A stretch of DNA of 64,000 bases from Chlamydomonas reinhardtii (lineage: Eukaryota; Chlorophyta; Chlorophyceae; Chlamydomonadales; Chlamydomonadaceae): assembly GCF_000002595.2 (NCBI RefSeq), contig NC_057005.1:468281-532280 (forward strand), given 5' to 3'. Under the pieces are notes generated by a model, which was not told the origin of the DNA, did not search any database, and saw only the letters and a program-made list of their open reading frames with translations. Shown here piece by piece: positions 19,160-31,032 of this stretch. Numbering within the stretch: position 1 is the first letter of the stretch; each line of letters opens with the position of its first letter. The translations under genes were made by a program, and so were the position numbers.

Positions 19160-22100
19160 GCATGCCCGTGACACTTCCTCGCTGCCGCCCTATGCCCATG
19201 CTTCCACTTTTGCCTATAGGTGAGCTCGACTACGACCAGCGGGCGGGAATCCGGGAATTAGGCGTGCTGGGTAAACGTTGTTTAGCGCGCCCAGGGTGCG
19301 GAGCATGGACGCATACAGGTGCATCGCGGGGTCAGGCCGAATGGTCGCCCGTGGGGTTCCAGGCTTATCGCGGGTAAGTATGACTACCTGGGTCACGGCA
19401 ACCACGCGACGCTCGGTAAATTGGTGGGTATCGGTAAGTAACTCCGTCGCGTCATTGGGCGGGCTTTCGTTTGTTTTTTTAACACACACACACACACACA
19501 CGCACACTCCACACACGTGCGCATGCGCTCACCCCATGATCCAGTCGCCAAAGTAGTTGATGTGCCGCGCGGTGCCCCACCAGCCGCTGATGATGAGCTG
19601 CGTGCCGCGCTCCGTCTTGAGCGTCCTGAGGTGCGCCACGCGCGGGTCGCTGGGGTTGGCCCGGAACATGTCCTTCTGGCTGTTGGCGCCGCGGAACACG
19701 GCATAGCCCAGCAGCTTCACCGCCAGCACCAGACACGTGGCCGCCACAGACAGGTGCTGCGGGGCGCGGGTGGCGGGGGGCGGTGGGGGGGGGGGTACGT
19801 GCGCGGGATCGACGATAAAAGTCTCATCATCATTCAAAAAGCCCACCCAGTCAAGAAAATGCGAGACGAGAGGGATGGGTGGTGCGGGCGAGGGGAGAAA
19901 TGCGCCTGGTTAGTGTTGTTAGGGCGGTTAGCACCGTGGCATCTGTTGAAACGTCCATCGCCTGCCCCCCCCCCTCCTCGGTCGGCTCGGGCAACAGCCG
20001 TGCCCCCAAATGTTGGGTTTGGCAGCCGGTCTGCCACAAACCCGACCGCTGCCACCGCTGCCGCTGCCATGGCCCAGCCCGGCGCCTGCCGCCTCGTCCC
20101 CCACCCCATGTTCCTCCCATTTCTTACTGGAAAAGATGAAGCCCCCCCCCTCCCACACCCACACACCCACACACCCACACCTGCGGGTAGTCCACCAGAT
20201 AGCGCGCGCAGGAGGTGAATGTGAAGGGCACCCAGGCCAGGTCGCCGAATGCCAGCATGAAGCCGAAGCCGTCCGTGGTGATGTCCATGGTGGTCAGGAT
20301 GGCCTTCTCGCACCTGCAGGCGGGAAGGGGAGGGGGGGGGGGTAGCAGTGCATGGAGAACGGAGTGATGGGGGCGGGAGGGGGTGAGGTGAATCACAACT
20401 GAACCGCGACCCCCGGAGTTGCGCGGTTACAGCAGTGGGGACAAGGTGCTGCACAGCTCCTCGCGGTCATCCTGTCCTCGCCACTCATCCTCACAACATA
20501 CCCACCCCGCCCCTCAGCACCTTGGCAGCCCCCAGCTGCGCCTCAGCACCTCGGCACCTCTGCATCCCCGCCCCCGCCGCCGCCCGCCCGCCACCCACCA
20601 CAGTGCATCCACCACGTAGTAGAGCTGGAACACGTTGACCAGCAGCATGGAGGTGGTGAGCGAGCCGGTGGCCGCCCACTGCTTGTGAGCCATGCCCAGG
20701 TTGATCAGAGCCCAGCCTGAGGCGGGGGAGTGCACATGGGTGGTGGGACGGTGACGGCGAGGTGAGTGGCGGCGGCAGTGGACAATGCGTGTCCGTTGCG
20801 AGGAGAACGCGCACGTCATTGTCATGATAAGGCCTTCCCTCTCCAGCAGGCTATCTTGCATGCGCTGCCCTGCCACCTCACCGACCACTGCACCCTATGC
20901 AACGCCCCCGCCCTGGCTGCCCACTGCCTGCCTCCCGCCCCGCCCCTACCGTTATGCATGGACGGCGCACCCCATTACCATTACCCCTCATGGGATGCTG
21001 CAAACCACCCCCGCCCCCCCTCCGGAAGAACCCACCCCGCACCCCCCAGCCCCGCGCCTCACCCATCATGCCCGGGTACAGCTCGCAGAACTCCTTGAGG
21101 TCGAAGGCGCCGCCCAGCAGCCGCGGGTTCAACTCGCGGCCCATCCAGAAGTCGTAGGCGGGGTAGCTGCGCAGGGGCGGTGCAAAGGGGGGCGGCGGGC
21201 GCAGCAGCACCAGTCAGCCCGTGGTTTGGTGGTTTTTGGTTTGGGGGGAGGGGAGGGTTGTTTAGCGGACAGGGAAGGACGGATAGGAGGACGGACACGC
21301 TCCTCCCACCCATGCAGCACAAACACCGACTGCCAGCCGCTGCGCAGCAACCCGCCCACCCGCCCATACCCGGGCCCACACCTGTCCACAGCCCTCCACG
21401 CACACGCGCTCACCCCGTGGCGCCGTGCCCGCTCAGCAGCGCGCCCTTCCTGAAGGAGGAGGCGTACAGGTACACCGACAGGGCGCTGCTGAAGATGATG
21501 GCGGCCGTGAGCAGCTGCGCGAAGTTGTCGTACAGCCAGCCCAGATCCAGCTGGCGGCTGACGAATCCAAAGTACAGCGCGGCGCCGTACGTGATCAGGA
21601 AGATGCGGAAGGCTGGGCGGTGATTTGGGGGATGGGGGTGGGGCAGCCGCAGGGTGAGGGGCGTTCGGGGGTTGAGAAGCGGATGGCGACATAGAGCGAG
21701 GCGTGAGCGGTGCTGCGTGGTTTGCATTGGCCTGGGAGCAGAGCACGCTATGCGCTTTTGACAATGCAGGCGGCGGCACCCATGTCCGGGGCTCAAGAGT
21801 AGCCAGCCCTGCTGCAGGCCTGCAGCACTGCCACATAGCCGCACATGGCCCCCGCCCCCATCCAGCCGGTGCCCCACCCGCACCCTCTTCCCCCACATGC
21901 TGCCGTCAATCACAGACCCCCTCGGCCCCCTAGATCGCAGCCTTACCGTTCAGCTTGTATGTGAGGCGCTTGCCGTTGGGCAGCACCACACCCTCCGCCT
22001 TCTGCCCGGGCAGGATGACGTGCAGTAGCGCCACACCGAAAAACCATGCAAGGTAAACAAGCATCGCCTCATTGCTATAGAAGCTGACAGTCTGTGGAAG

Positions 22101-22253
22101 CGACGGCAGCTTGAACTCCGGCCAGAGCTTTAGGCAGGACTCCTTATTGCACCCGATGATGAGCGCATAGCAGACCGCAGGCAGCACCAGCACCAGCACG
22201 GCGGGTCCGTGTGGCCCGAAGAACTCGAAATGCTGAGTTCCTCCTTTCCCCAT
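18652..22253 (-). CDS. Delta(14)-sterol reductase (ERG24/FACKEL type)
   Basis: It reduces the C14-C15 double bond left by CYP51 demethylation in sterol synthesis, in the ER membrane, with NADPH. Seven minus-strand exons, 22253-21947, 21612-21414, 21166-21063, 20716-20599, 20313-20181, 19756-19533 and 18844-18652, join to 425 residues. Motifs: FEFFGPHGP near the start; [32 protein letters not shown] and [44 protein letters not shown]; and the end YRIVPYLY. The pattern fits C14 reductases rather than the C7 reductase (DWF5/DHCR7). Several hydrophobic spans agree with a polytopic protein. An (AC)n microsatellite lies in the last intron. Confidence 0.96.
19081..19156. repeat. (AC)n microsatellite in an intron
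   Basis: A 76-bp AC-rich tract with a few CCA interruptions near its left end, inside the last intron of the sterol reductase gene. A shorter (AC)n tract lies at about 19482-19502. Confidence 0.95.
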
Positions 22254-22662
22254 CTCTGTTTAAAGAAAGCTGGATTCAGCGCGAGTGCCGGTCGCTCGAC
22301 TCCCGCCTGTGCGCTCCCGCACTAACTTATTAAGCTTTGATGGAATTATGACAATGGCGATGCAATGTTTATGAGCTAGCGACCAAAAGAGAATAAGCTG
22401 GTCGTGTTTTGCGTCCGCGAGCCGCTTGCGCGGGAATGCAAGCAGAGACCAAAGTCCAGCTATTCTAGAGACCTCTTGCAAACTCTATGTAGTAATTCAC
22501 GAAGGTCACTATATACAGACTGCAGCCGCAGTCAACTTGCCTATGATAGTGGCTTCCAGCAACTCCGGGCCTCATCCGCCGCATGCACACACTGCCCACA
22601 ACCACCCACGACGCAAGCAAAGCTGAAGCAACAGTCATCTCAGAGTCTCAGAGTCGCACATG
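22254..22662. other. Spacer between sterol reductase start and ASA1 stop
   Basis: Contains the sterol reductase 5' flank and the end of the ASA1 transcript. No coding frame, clear promoter box or TGTAA on the minus strand was recognised. Confidence 0.5.
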
Positions 22663-25330
22663 CTATGCATCACTACTGCGACCGGCTTCTGCGGCAGTAG
22701 TATACACAGACCACAGCGCCACTGTGGTGTCCCGGGAGGCGGTGGCCAGAGTGCGGGTGACGGGGCTGAAGGCCACGGCTGTGACTTGACTGCGGTGATA
22801 CTGCGGGCAGGGCAGTGGCGCCACAGTCAAGACCGGCTGCAGTATACATGTACAACCCCAGGAAAACAAGTTATATGAACCAGGCCTCACCTTAAGGACC
22901 GCCAAGGGCCCGCGTTTGCGAAGGGAGTACAGACGAGCCCTGCAGATCGTAGGCGAGGAAGGTCAACGCCAACGCCGGCCATGACAGCTGCCCTCACCGT
23001 GTGGCAGCGAAGTCCCTTTCACGGCTCCACCTAGTAGCAAGGGTACCTAGTAGGTAATGGCAGCGCGCCTTACTGCAGCAGCATGGCGCCTGTGACAAGG
23101 CAGCACCATCAAGCGCCCACCCGCACCTGCCGTCCCAGCAGCCGCATGCGAACAGCTTGCCATCCGACCGAATGCGCACGTCGGCTGTGCCGGCCTCCCG
23201 CAGCTTGATCTGCTTGGCCAGCCGCACCGGCTGCGCCTCCGCCGGCCGCAGGTTGCAGCAAGACACGGCGTCGTCCGCGGAGCCCGTGATGAGGTCGTAC
23301 GAGGCAGGCGTGGACGACATCGCAGGTAGCGCCGCGGCCGCCGGCAACTCGGCATCTAGACCTGTGTTTGAGCCAGGCAAGGTGCAGCATTGGTGTTGCG
23401 TAATTACACCATGGGCAAGTGGCCAGGTTCGCTGCGTCGGGTGCCGGTTGCTGCATTCATTCCCACAACAACTTGCCCACGAACGGACGCGTGAGCATAC
23501 AAGCACTCATCACCCTGAGCCTGCACAGCGCCCAGGCCCACCTGTTGCTCTTGCCTCTGCCGGTGCCGCTGCATCACCCTTGCTGCCCTTGGAGGCGGCG
23601 GGGCGCGCGTCACAGCACATGACGGGCTCGCTGTGCAGGCGGGCCGAGCCCAGCGGCCGGCTGGGGCTGCGCAGGTCCCACAGCGCCGCCACGCCATCCT
23701 CGTACCCGGTCACCAGGTAGCGCGGTCCGCCTCCGGCACCCTCACCGCTGCCTGGAGCGCCGCCCAGGCTGCTGCTAGCAATGCTGCTGATGTTGCTGCC
23801 GCTGGCACTTGCGGCCTCTCCGGCGGGCGCGAGGAAGGCCAGTGACATGCACATGCCGTGCTTGGTCTCCGCCGCGTTCTGGCGCAGGTGCACCACCGCA
23901 TTTGCCGCCTCCTGTTGTCGTGCCGGTGGCGTCACGGTGTAAGCAAAAGCGCAGTATAAGGCAGTATAAGCGCAATAGGCAGCACAGCTTTGCCAGGCAA
24001 GGGTCTCTAAGCAGAGCCGATTGGGCAGGTGGCCGAGCACGCACCGCGGGGCGCCAGACTGCCACCTCGGACGGGTCGTGTGCTGCGGACGCCAGGTAGA
24101 CACCCTGCAACGCCAGGTTCCATGTACCGGTATTGAGTTCAGGACACACGTTCTTTTGTGGGAATTCGGGACAAATGCTTTTCGTTAGTCAGGCACAAGC
24201 ACTCCTGCGTTCCAGGCCACACTGGCGCACCCGCAAGTCTTGTCGTACAGCGGGTGCAGCAATCCCTTCAGCCACCACCTGGTGCGGAGCGCTGCTAGGA
24301 GCCCACACAGCAAAGCGACAGAAGTTAAAAGACCCCGTCGCCGCTTGGTGCAGCGGTTCTGGCCTGCGGCGCAGGGTGCGAAGCGATATCATGGCCACCG
24401 CGTAACGTGGGCTGTAGGGCACTGTTACACACTGCAGGGGTCACACTCATAAGCAGCCGAGCCGTTCAGCCTGCCACCTTGTCCCTCCACCAACGGCCCG
24501 CCATGTGCTCACCTGTCCGGCACGCCCGTCTGGTCTAGCGCCCATACCTTCACACAGCCATCCCTGCCCTGGCTGATGGGGGAGCAGTGGGCCATGCGGC
24601 CCGATGCGTTATTGCAGGTCACTTGCAGGTCCTCCTCCCAATATGTGAACCCCGTGCGTGAACCTGGAGCTTTGCAATGGCCTCCCAAAGACCCGGGCAC
24701 AGACTCCACGAGACCAGCTAAGTGCAGAATCCCTCGAATCTCCAACCTGACAAGCGCTCCGTGGTTGGGCAAGCAGGCCAGGTGCAGGACGCCCGCGTTG
24801 GTGTCGTGCAACCTGCGCATGTGGCCAGACCGCCGACGAGGTGTGGTTGCTGTCCACCCACAGGCACACCCGTAATGACTTGAGGTGGAGTGTCCTTAAT
24901 GAAAGATATGCACACCTGACGGTATACTCAGCGCGGCATGAGCTCAAGTCCCACAGGCGAACCTCCCCGTTGAAGTCCCTGCGAGGCCACCGCACTTAAA
25001 TTGATGGGGACGGGGGCAGTGGGGCACAACGGTTTCGCTGTTGACAGGTGCTAGCAGGCCCGCTACCCCGCTGGCCTGCGTCCCTGCAACCCCAATGGAT
25101 CCGGGTCCTGCGTTCCAAGCAACCTCGCGATGCGTCGCCAAACATGTGCAGTCGCATAGGGCACCAGGCAAGCGGCCAAGTTGCTTGACCCGGCGGGTCA
25201 GCGGTGTGGCAAGCTCCCACCACGACAACGCCACGCACCCCGAGAACAGATGCAGCTCGGACAAAAAGCTGAGGCTTTGCACCTCGCCAAAGTGGCCCCG
25301 TAGGACTTGCTGGGGCTCCACTTCCGCCAT
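22663..25330 (-). CDS. ASTRA-associated protein 1 / GNB1L-like WD-repeat protein
   Basis: ASA1 (yeast) and GNB1L (animals) are seven-bladed WD proteins linked to assembly of PIKK-family kinases through the TTT complex; that role is known for the family and inferred here. Ten minus-strand exons, 25330-25239, 24978-24916, 24812-24747, 24572-24513, 24363-24279, 24104-24045, 23911-23542, 23361-23127, 22939-22891 and 22800-22663, join to 405 residues. Signature segments: VLRGHFGEVQSLSFL at the start; LVSQGRDGCVKVWALD; SFNFCRFAVW; YLVTGYEDGVAALWDL; ACGCWDGRARLYSLRKRGPL; AVLKYHRSQVTAVAFS; and SRDTTVALW at the end. The SQGRDG and AVLKYH motifs are diagnostic of this subfamily. It is divergent from the PKG gene at 25960. 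Confidence 0.9.
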
Positions 25331-25959
25331 TTCCGCAAACCTCAGTTGTGAGCGGACGTTATAGCAGCAGTGCCACTCATTTTTGTTCCCTCAATTCTTA
25401 AGTCTGCGACTACACTTTAAATCACAAGACAGGCGACACGAGTTCGAGTTGGTGCGGTCACCAGTTCGGTCACTCTCCCCCGGCTTTGTAAGCGCATTTA
25501 TTCTATGTCCTAATCAGTTACTTTAGGGAGCCGAATGTGAGTGTGAGTCGACCTGCACCTAACGCAGCACGGCTTTATGTCGCGGTGCGAGCGGGGCTTT
25601 CTGGAACAACAGCATGTTCAAATCGCAGACAGTACTTTCTGCTCAATACTTGTGCGAGACGTTGCAAGGCCCGGCCACTTGCCCCATCTCGGCATCGATG
25701 CGAGAACGGAGGAGAGTTTCTGTGCTTGCTTGGTGAAAATTTTGCGACGCTGGTCATACGTGTGTGCTTGAGGCTTAATCCTACTGTATGGCTGGACTCT
25801 TAACGGGGACTAGACGCTCATTCTCTCCCTGATTGGCAGGACTTTCGCCTCGGCGCTTTGAACTGCTCCATCCATTCTCATGTGGGAGGAACTAGGTCTA
25901 GGGTAGCACGGCGTACCGACGCCCTCTGGCCATAGCGAGCGAGTCCTAGCAGCACACAA
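25331..25959. promoter_or_regulatory. Shared intergenic region of a divergent gene pair (ASA1 / PKG)
   Basis: The 629 bp between the ASA1 start codon (minus, 25330) and the kinase start codon (plus, 25960) must hold both promoters and 5' UTRs. No specific element was recognised and open frames here are short. Confidence 0.6.
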
Positions 25960-28900
25960 ATGGGGTGTGCACAGAGTACTCCGGTTGACCAGCCGGCGCG
26001 GCAGCAGCCGCAAGCAACGCAGCAGAAGTCTGTGGAGCCTGCGGTGGTGAAGAAGCCAGTCGAGCCAGCAAGGTCGGGCCTCGCGCCGGGGTTGCGCGCA
26101 CATGTGGGGGCCCGAACAGTGCCGCGGGAAGGACAGGGCTTCGGTCTTCGCCACATATTTGCAGGTCAAGTCGCTTACTGCTCTGGTTTGCCGCGTCGAT
26201 GCGTGCAGGGTCGAGCCGAAGGTGGAGGTGCCCAGCACTAAGCCCTCGGAGGTACCGCACGTAGAGAAGGCACAGGTCAGTCTCATTCGCGATTGAATGC
26301 AACATCTTGTGAGGTTGGGATGCGGGGGAGCCCGGCGATGGCCTCTGACGCGCGGCGACACCCCACATCGCAGAGCATTAATCGAGGGCAGCCTGGCGAT
26401 GGCTCAGGGCCGCTGCAGCAGCCGTCGCCCGCAATGCCCGGAGCAAAGCAGGGCGGAACAAAGGAGCGTCGTGCGGCGGCGGGTTCGGAGGTGAGCAGGT
26501 CCGGAGTGCGGGGGGCGAGTGCTCCGTCAACCACCGCGGACGGCAAGCGCTGACGATGCAAATTCACTTGCGACAGGCTGTAAGAGATCAAATTAGGAAG
26601 CTTGCGGTCGGTGGGCCGCAAGCCAAGGAGGAGAAGGAGAAGATTTACGAGGTCAGCGACTCAGAGGATGAGGAGCTGGAGGACGACCCAAGCGAGAGGT
26701 GCGGCTGGGCAATGACGAGATGACTAAATGCTGTATCCATCCCTCGCAGTGGGGCGGGGCGGAGGCACTCTGAAAACGCTTGGAAACTTTAACTGTGTTT
26801 TCCCCGACACAGGACCACACTCTCTGGCGACTGGTACAAACCCCAGGAGGTGACGGACGCCATTCTGGAGGCCCTCAAACGCAACTTTGTGTTTAAAGGC
26901 ATTCCGCAGAATCACCTGGTGGAGGTGAGCGCCGCGGCGGCTGGCTGAACGAGTTGGCGGGGATAGACGGGGTGCGCAAGGCCAATCGGGAGGGCTGCGG
27001 CAGCACTTTGTTCCCAGCCAAGACGACTAGTGTGCCTCACCAGGAGCGCTGGTGCTCTTGAAGCGTCCGTGCGCTAACTGCAAGGCTGTCTGGGTGATGC
27101 GCAGGTGGTGGGCCGCATGTACGGCATCAGCTTCAAGTCGGGCGCGGTGGTGCTGCAGCAGGGCGCGCTGCCCAAACAGGACGACTGCATGTACTACCTG
27201 CAGCAGGGCGAGGCGGAGGTGGTGATTAGTGGTGGAGCAGATGCCTCTAAGAACCACGGAGAGGAGCGCAAGGTGGACGGCCACACCGTGCGCATCCCGC
27301 AGAAGCCCGGGTGGCTGTTCGGTGATGTGGCGCTGCTGTTCCACTCGCCGCGTACCGCCTCGGTGGTGGCGAAAACCAACATCACAGTCTGGGCCATGGA
27401 CCGGAGAACGTTTTTGAAGTTCGTGATGAAGCATGCGCAGGGTGCGCGCGCGCTGCGCTTCCTGCGCAAGCTGCCGCTGCTGAAGGGTCTGTCGGATAAC
27501 GACCTGATCCGCGCGGCGTCGCGCATGCCCCAGCGCATGTACGAGGACGGGCAACCGCTGATCCGCATCGGCGAGCGCGGTGATGAGCTCTTCCTGATTC
27601 GCTACGGCAAGGTGCGAACAGGGGACGGCACAGGGCGGGCAGAATGCCGGGGATGTAAACAGCGCCGCAGCGGCGGGGGAGGTTGCGACAACGTAATCAG
27701 TCCTGGGTGCAGGGGGCAGGAAAATCAGCGCTCGGCATGGATGTTCGTGAGTGGAAGTCTGAAAGGCTCGAACGGTGAAAAGCATGGCGGGGGTTTGCGG
27801 GATGCTGACCGTTCGTGTTCGCTGACGATTGTTGGCACCAACCAAGCAGCGTATCCTACAAGCCAGTGTTGGTAACGCTGACCTGTATCCCACGAACCAC
27901 GCCCGCAGGTGCGCGTCTTCCGCCCCGACGGCAACGGCGGGCGCGTGGAGGTGGCAGTGCTGGGCCGCGGCCAGTTCGTGGGTGAGCGCGCCGTCATCAA
28001 CGACAAGCTGCGCAGCGCCGATTGCGTGGCTCAGGGCCAGGTGCAGGTGGTGGTGCTGAAGAAGCGCGAGTTCATGGACCTGGACAACCCGCTGCTGGCG
28101 TGGATGCTCGACTACGACGCCGTGTCGGCGGTCATCCGGGTGGGTGCGGCGAGCCCCACACTGGGGTTTTATGTTGGCATTCTTGGCGTCCTGCGTAGGA
28201 CGGTGCTTGTGACTGCGGGTGCAAGGGGTCGGTACTAGTTCGGGATCATAGATATGTGGGCCGCATGTGGGTGGGAGCGGGCTGCCAGGGAACAAGCCGA
28301 ACCATAATCTAAAAGCATCGCACAGCTAGCCCTGCCATTGGCTGACACCGCTGGCATGCTGCCCGCGTTGTGCTGCGTCTCCTCCACAGTCGCTGCCGCA
28401 GTTCAAGGGGTTGAAGCAGGAGCAGATGGAGAACATCCTGGACCGCTTCGACGCGCGCGAGGAGCTGATGCAGGGCGACACCATTCTCAACCAGGGCGAC
28501 ATGGTAGGTGCGGCTTGGGTCCCAGCGGTGGCTTGGGTATGTGGGCACCATGTAGCGCGTAGCGCGTTGTGTAAAGCGGCATGCTGCGCGACATGCTGCG
28601 TACCCGGCAGCGCAACGTTGTTGCCTGTTGGTGGCTGCAAAGTTGGTGGGCATATGCGGGTGGGGCTCTCCCTGCGTGCTACTGCTGCGCAAGCGCTCAG
28701 GCCTCTTGGCTGTGCTTCCGCGTCGTTGTCGTGTTGTGGCTTGCAGCTGGAGAAGCTGTACGTGGTGAAGATCGGCGAGATTGCGCTGTTCCGCAACGAC
28801 GAGCGCGTGGAAGACCCCAACTTTGTGCACGAAATCGCCGGCTTCAGCTACTTTGGCGAGACGGCCATCACGCAGACGGGCAAGTGCCCATACACCATCC

Positions 28901-31032
28901 GCGTGGCGTCGGAGTCGCTGCACCTGCTGTCGCTGCCCAAGCGGTGAGTTGCGGCGGGGAACAGGGGGTGGGCCGCACACTTATGGACGGATGATGGCTT
29001 GTCGTCACTGATGCGTCTCGTACATTCAGTGGCACGACAATGCTTGCACAAGGCCCTTTCACGGAGCTGTGTTATAAGTGAGCTACCCGTATCCACTGAG
29101 TTACCTCACTACTGACGTGTTTGCCTGTGCTGCGCTCCGCCACGCCAGGCAAGTGGACTCGTTCATGGGCCGCGACACGGGGCTTAAGAACGAGGAGGCG
29201 GTGGTGGCGGCGCTGAAGAAGTCCAAGTTCCTGGCCAACATGACCGACCCCGAGTTCAAGGAGCTGCTCAAGGCGTGCGAGCAGACCGACTACAACCCCG
29301 GCGAGGTGCGTGCTGCTCTCGGTCTGGATGCTTTCACCCGATGCCTTGATGAATTGCAAGCGGAACGGGAAATGGTGCTAATATGTACAAGTGTGGTGCG
29401 GCGCAGGTGATTGCGGTCGCCAACAGCTCGGTGACCAACAAGATCTTCCTGGTGAAGAGCGGCGAGGTCATGGTGGTGGCAGCAGACCTAGCGCTGCCGG
29501 ACACCGGCGAGGTGGACGTGCGCAAGTTGACGGGCAGCGAGCGGCAACGGTGAGTGCGGTTGCGGTTCGGCGACTGATTGGCGGTATGATTGGGTGGCCG
29601 GGCTTGATTGAGTGTGCATGCAAGAAGGGACACCATGTTCGCAAGTCAGGCCGCTGACCACTGCCCTGTTCACGGCACAACGTCACGCCACAGGCTGCTG
29701 GCGGGCAGCATATTCAACGACAAGGCGCTCAACAGCCCAGAGACGGCGTCGCTGGAGGCATCCCTGGTGGCGGGCACGCCCTGCGGCATCATCACCTTCA
29801 CCACGTCGGATGTGGAGAGGGTGATGGGCGGCCGCGCCATGAGCCGCAGCCGCAACGCGATGCCGGGCGCCGCCGCTGCGGTGGAGGAGCGCAAGTTCCC
29901 GCGCGTCAAGTTCACGGAGCTGGAGTTCCACCGCATCATCGGCACGGGGCAGTTCGGCCTGGTGCGCGTGGTGCGCAACATCAAGACAAACGAGGTGTAC
30001 GCGCTCAAGGTGATGCACAAGGCGCCCATCGTGGAGTCCAAGCAGATCGAGCACGTGATCAACGAGCGCAAGATTCTGGAGGAGGCCTGCACGCACCCCT
30101 TCTGCGTGCGCCTGTGCGGCGCGTACCAGGACAAGGCGAGCCTGTACCTGCTGCAGGAGTGGGTGCCGGGCGGCGAGCTGTTCCACCACCTGGACGTGGA
30201 GGGTGCGTTCGACGAGCCCACCGCCATGTTCTACGCCGCCAACGTGCTGCTGGCGCTGGAGTTCCTGCACGCCAAGGGCATCGTGTACCGCGACCTGAAG
30301 CCCGAGAACCTGCTGCTGGACACCCAGGTGTGCCAGCCGTTGGCGGCGTTGGGGTTTGGCGGAGGAGGCCGGGATGGGGTGTGGGAAAATACATGACCAC
30401 GCCCAGTCTGCCTTCTCTCTCACGCACGCGTCGTTACTCGCACTGTGCTTCGTCCTGCGCAGGGCTACATCAAGATGGCTGACTTTGGCTTCGCCAAGTA
30501 CATTGGTGGTGACAAGACCTATACCATCTGCGGTACGCCCGACTATCAGGCTCCCGAGGTGATCATGCGCCGTGGCACCACCAAGGCCGCCGACTACTGG
30601 GCGCTGGGCGTTCTCATCTTCGAGATGCTCGTTGGCGACCCGCCCTTCAAGTCGCTCACCGGCGACCCCTGGGACACCTTCCGCCGCACCCTGTCCGGCC
30701 GTTTCTACGTGCCAAACTTCATTTCGGACCAGGCCGCCGACCTCATCTTCAAGCTGCTGCAGGTCAACCCCGACAAGCGCCTCGGCAGCGACAAGCGCCT
30801 TGGCGCGGAGGAGATCAAGCGGCACCGCTGGTTCAGCCGCATCGACTGGAGGGCGCTGGAGCAGAAGAAGCTGCCGTCGCCGTTCCGGCCTCGCGTGCGC
30901 AACCCACTGGACACTTCCAACTTCGACAACTTCGACAATGTGGACCTGGAGCCGCCACCCGTGCCCGCCGACCGCGCGGAGAAGCACAGCCAGCAATGGG
31001 AGTTGTGGGACTGGATCGACGACAGCAAGTAA
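25960..31032 (+). CDS. cGMP-dependent protein kinase (PKG type) with four cyclic-nucleotide-binding domains
   Basis: Thirteen exons, 25960-26072, 26209-26275, 26314-26490, 26577-26698, 26813-26924, 27105-27611, 27909-28139, 28390-28503, 28747-28943, 29149-29305, 29407-29549, 29694-30327 and 30463-31032, give 1047 residues. The N-terminus MGCAQS suits N-myristoylation. After an acidic linker come four cNMP-binding domains (about 180-310, 320-435, 444-547, 555-690). Domain 1 has FGDVALLFHSPRTASV and domain 2 has GERAVIN ... LRSADC, near-canonical phosphate cassettes. Domains 3 and 4 lack the cassette arginine and look degenerate. The AGC kinase has GTGQFGLV, YALKVMHK, YRDLKPENLL, DFGFAK (Asp about 865) and TYTICGTPDYQAPE, then an AGC tail ending WELWDWIDDSK. 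Four-domain PKGs are known from algae and alveolates. cGMP rather than cAMP is inferred. Confidence 0.95.

Noticed and set aside
27027-28295. 422-codon minus-strand frame across the PKG cNMP-binding exons
   Set aside because: Antisense shadow of well-recognised cNMP-binding domains; it runs through introns without respecting splice sites.
29683-30996. 437-codon minus-strand frame over the kinase domain
   Set aside because: Antisense of the AGC kinase exons and the intron between them; no homology on the minus strand.
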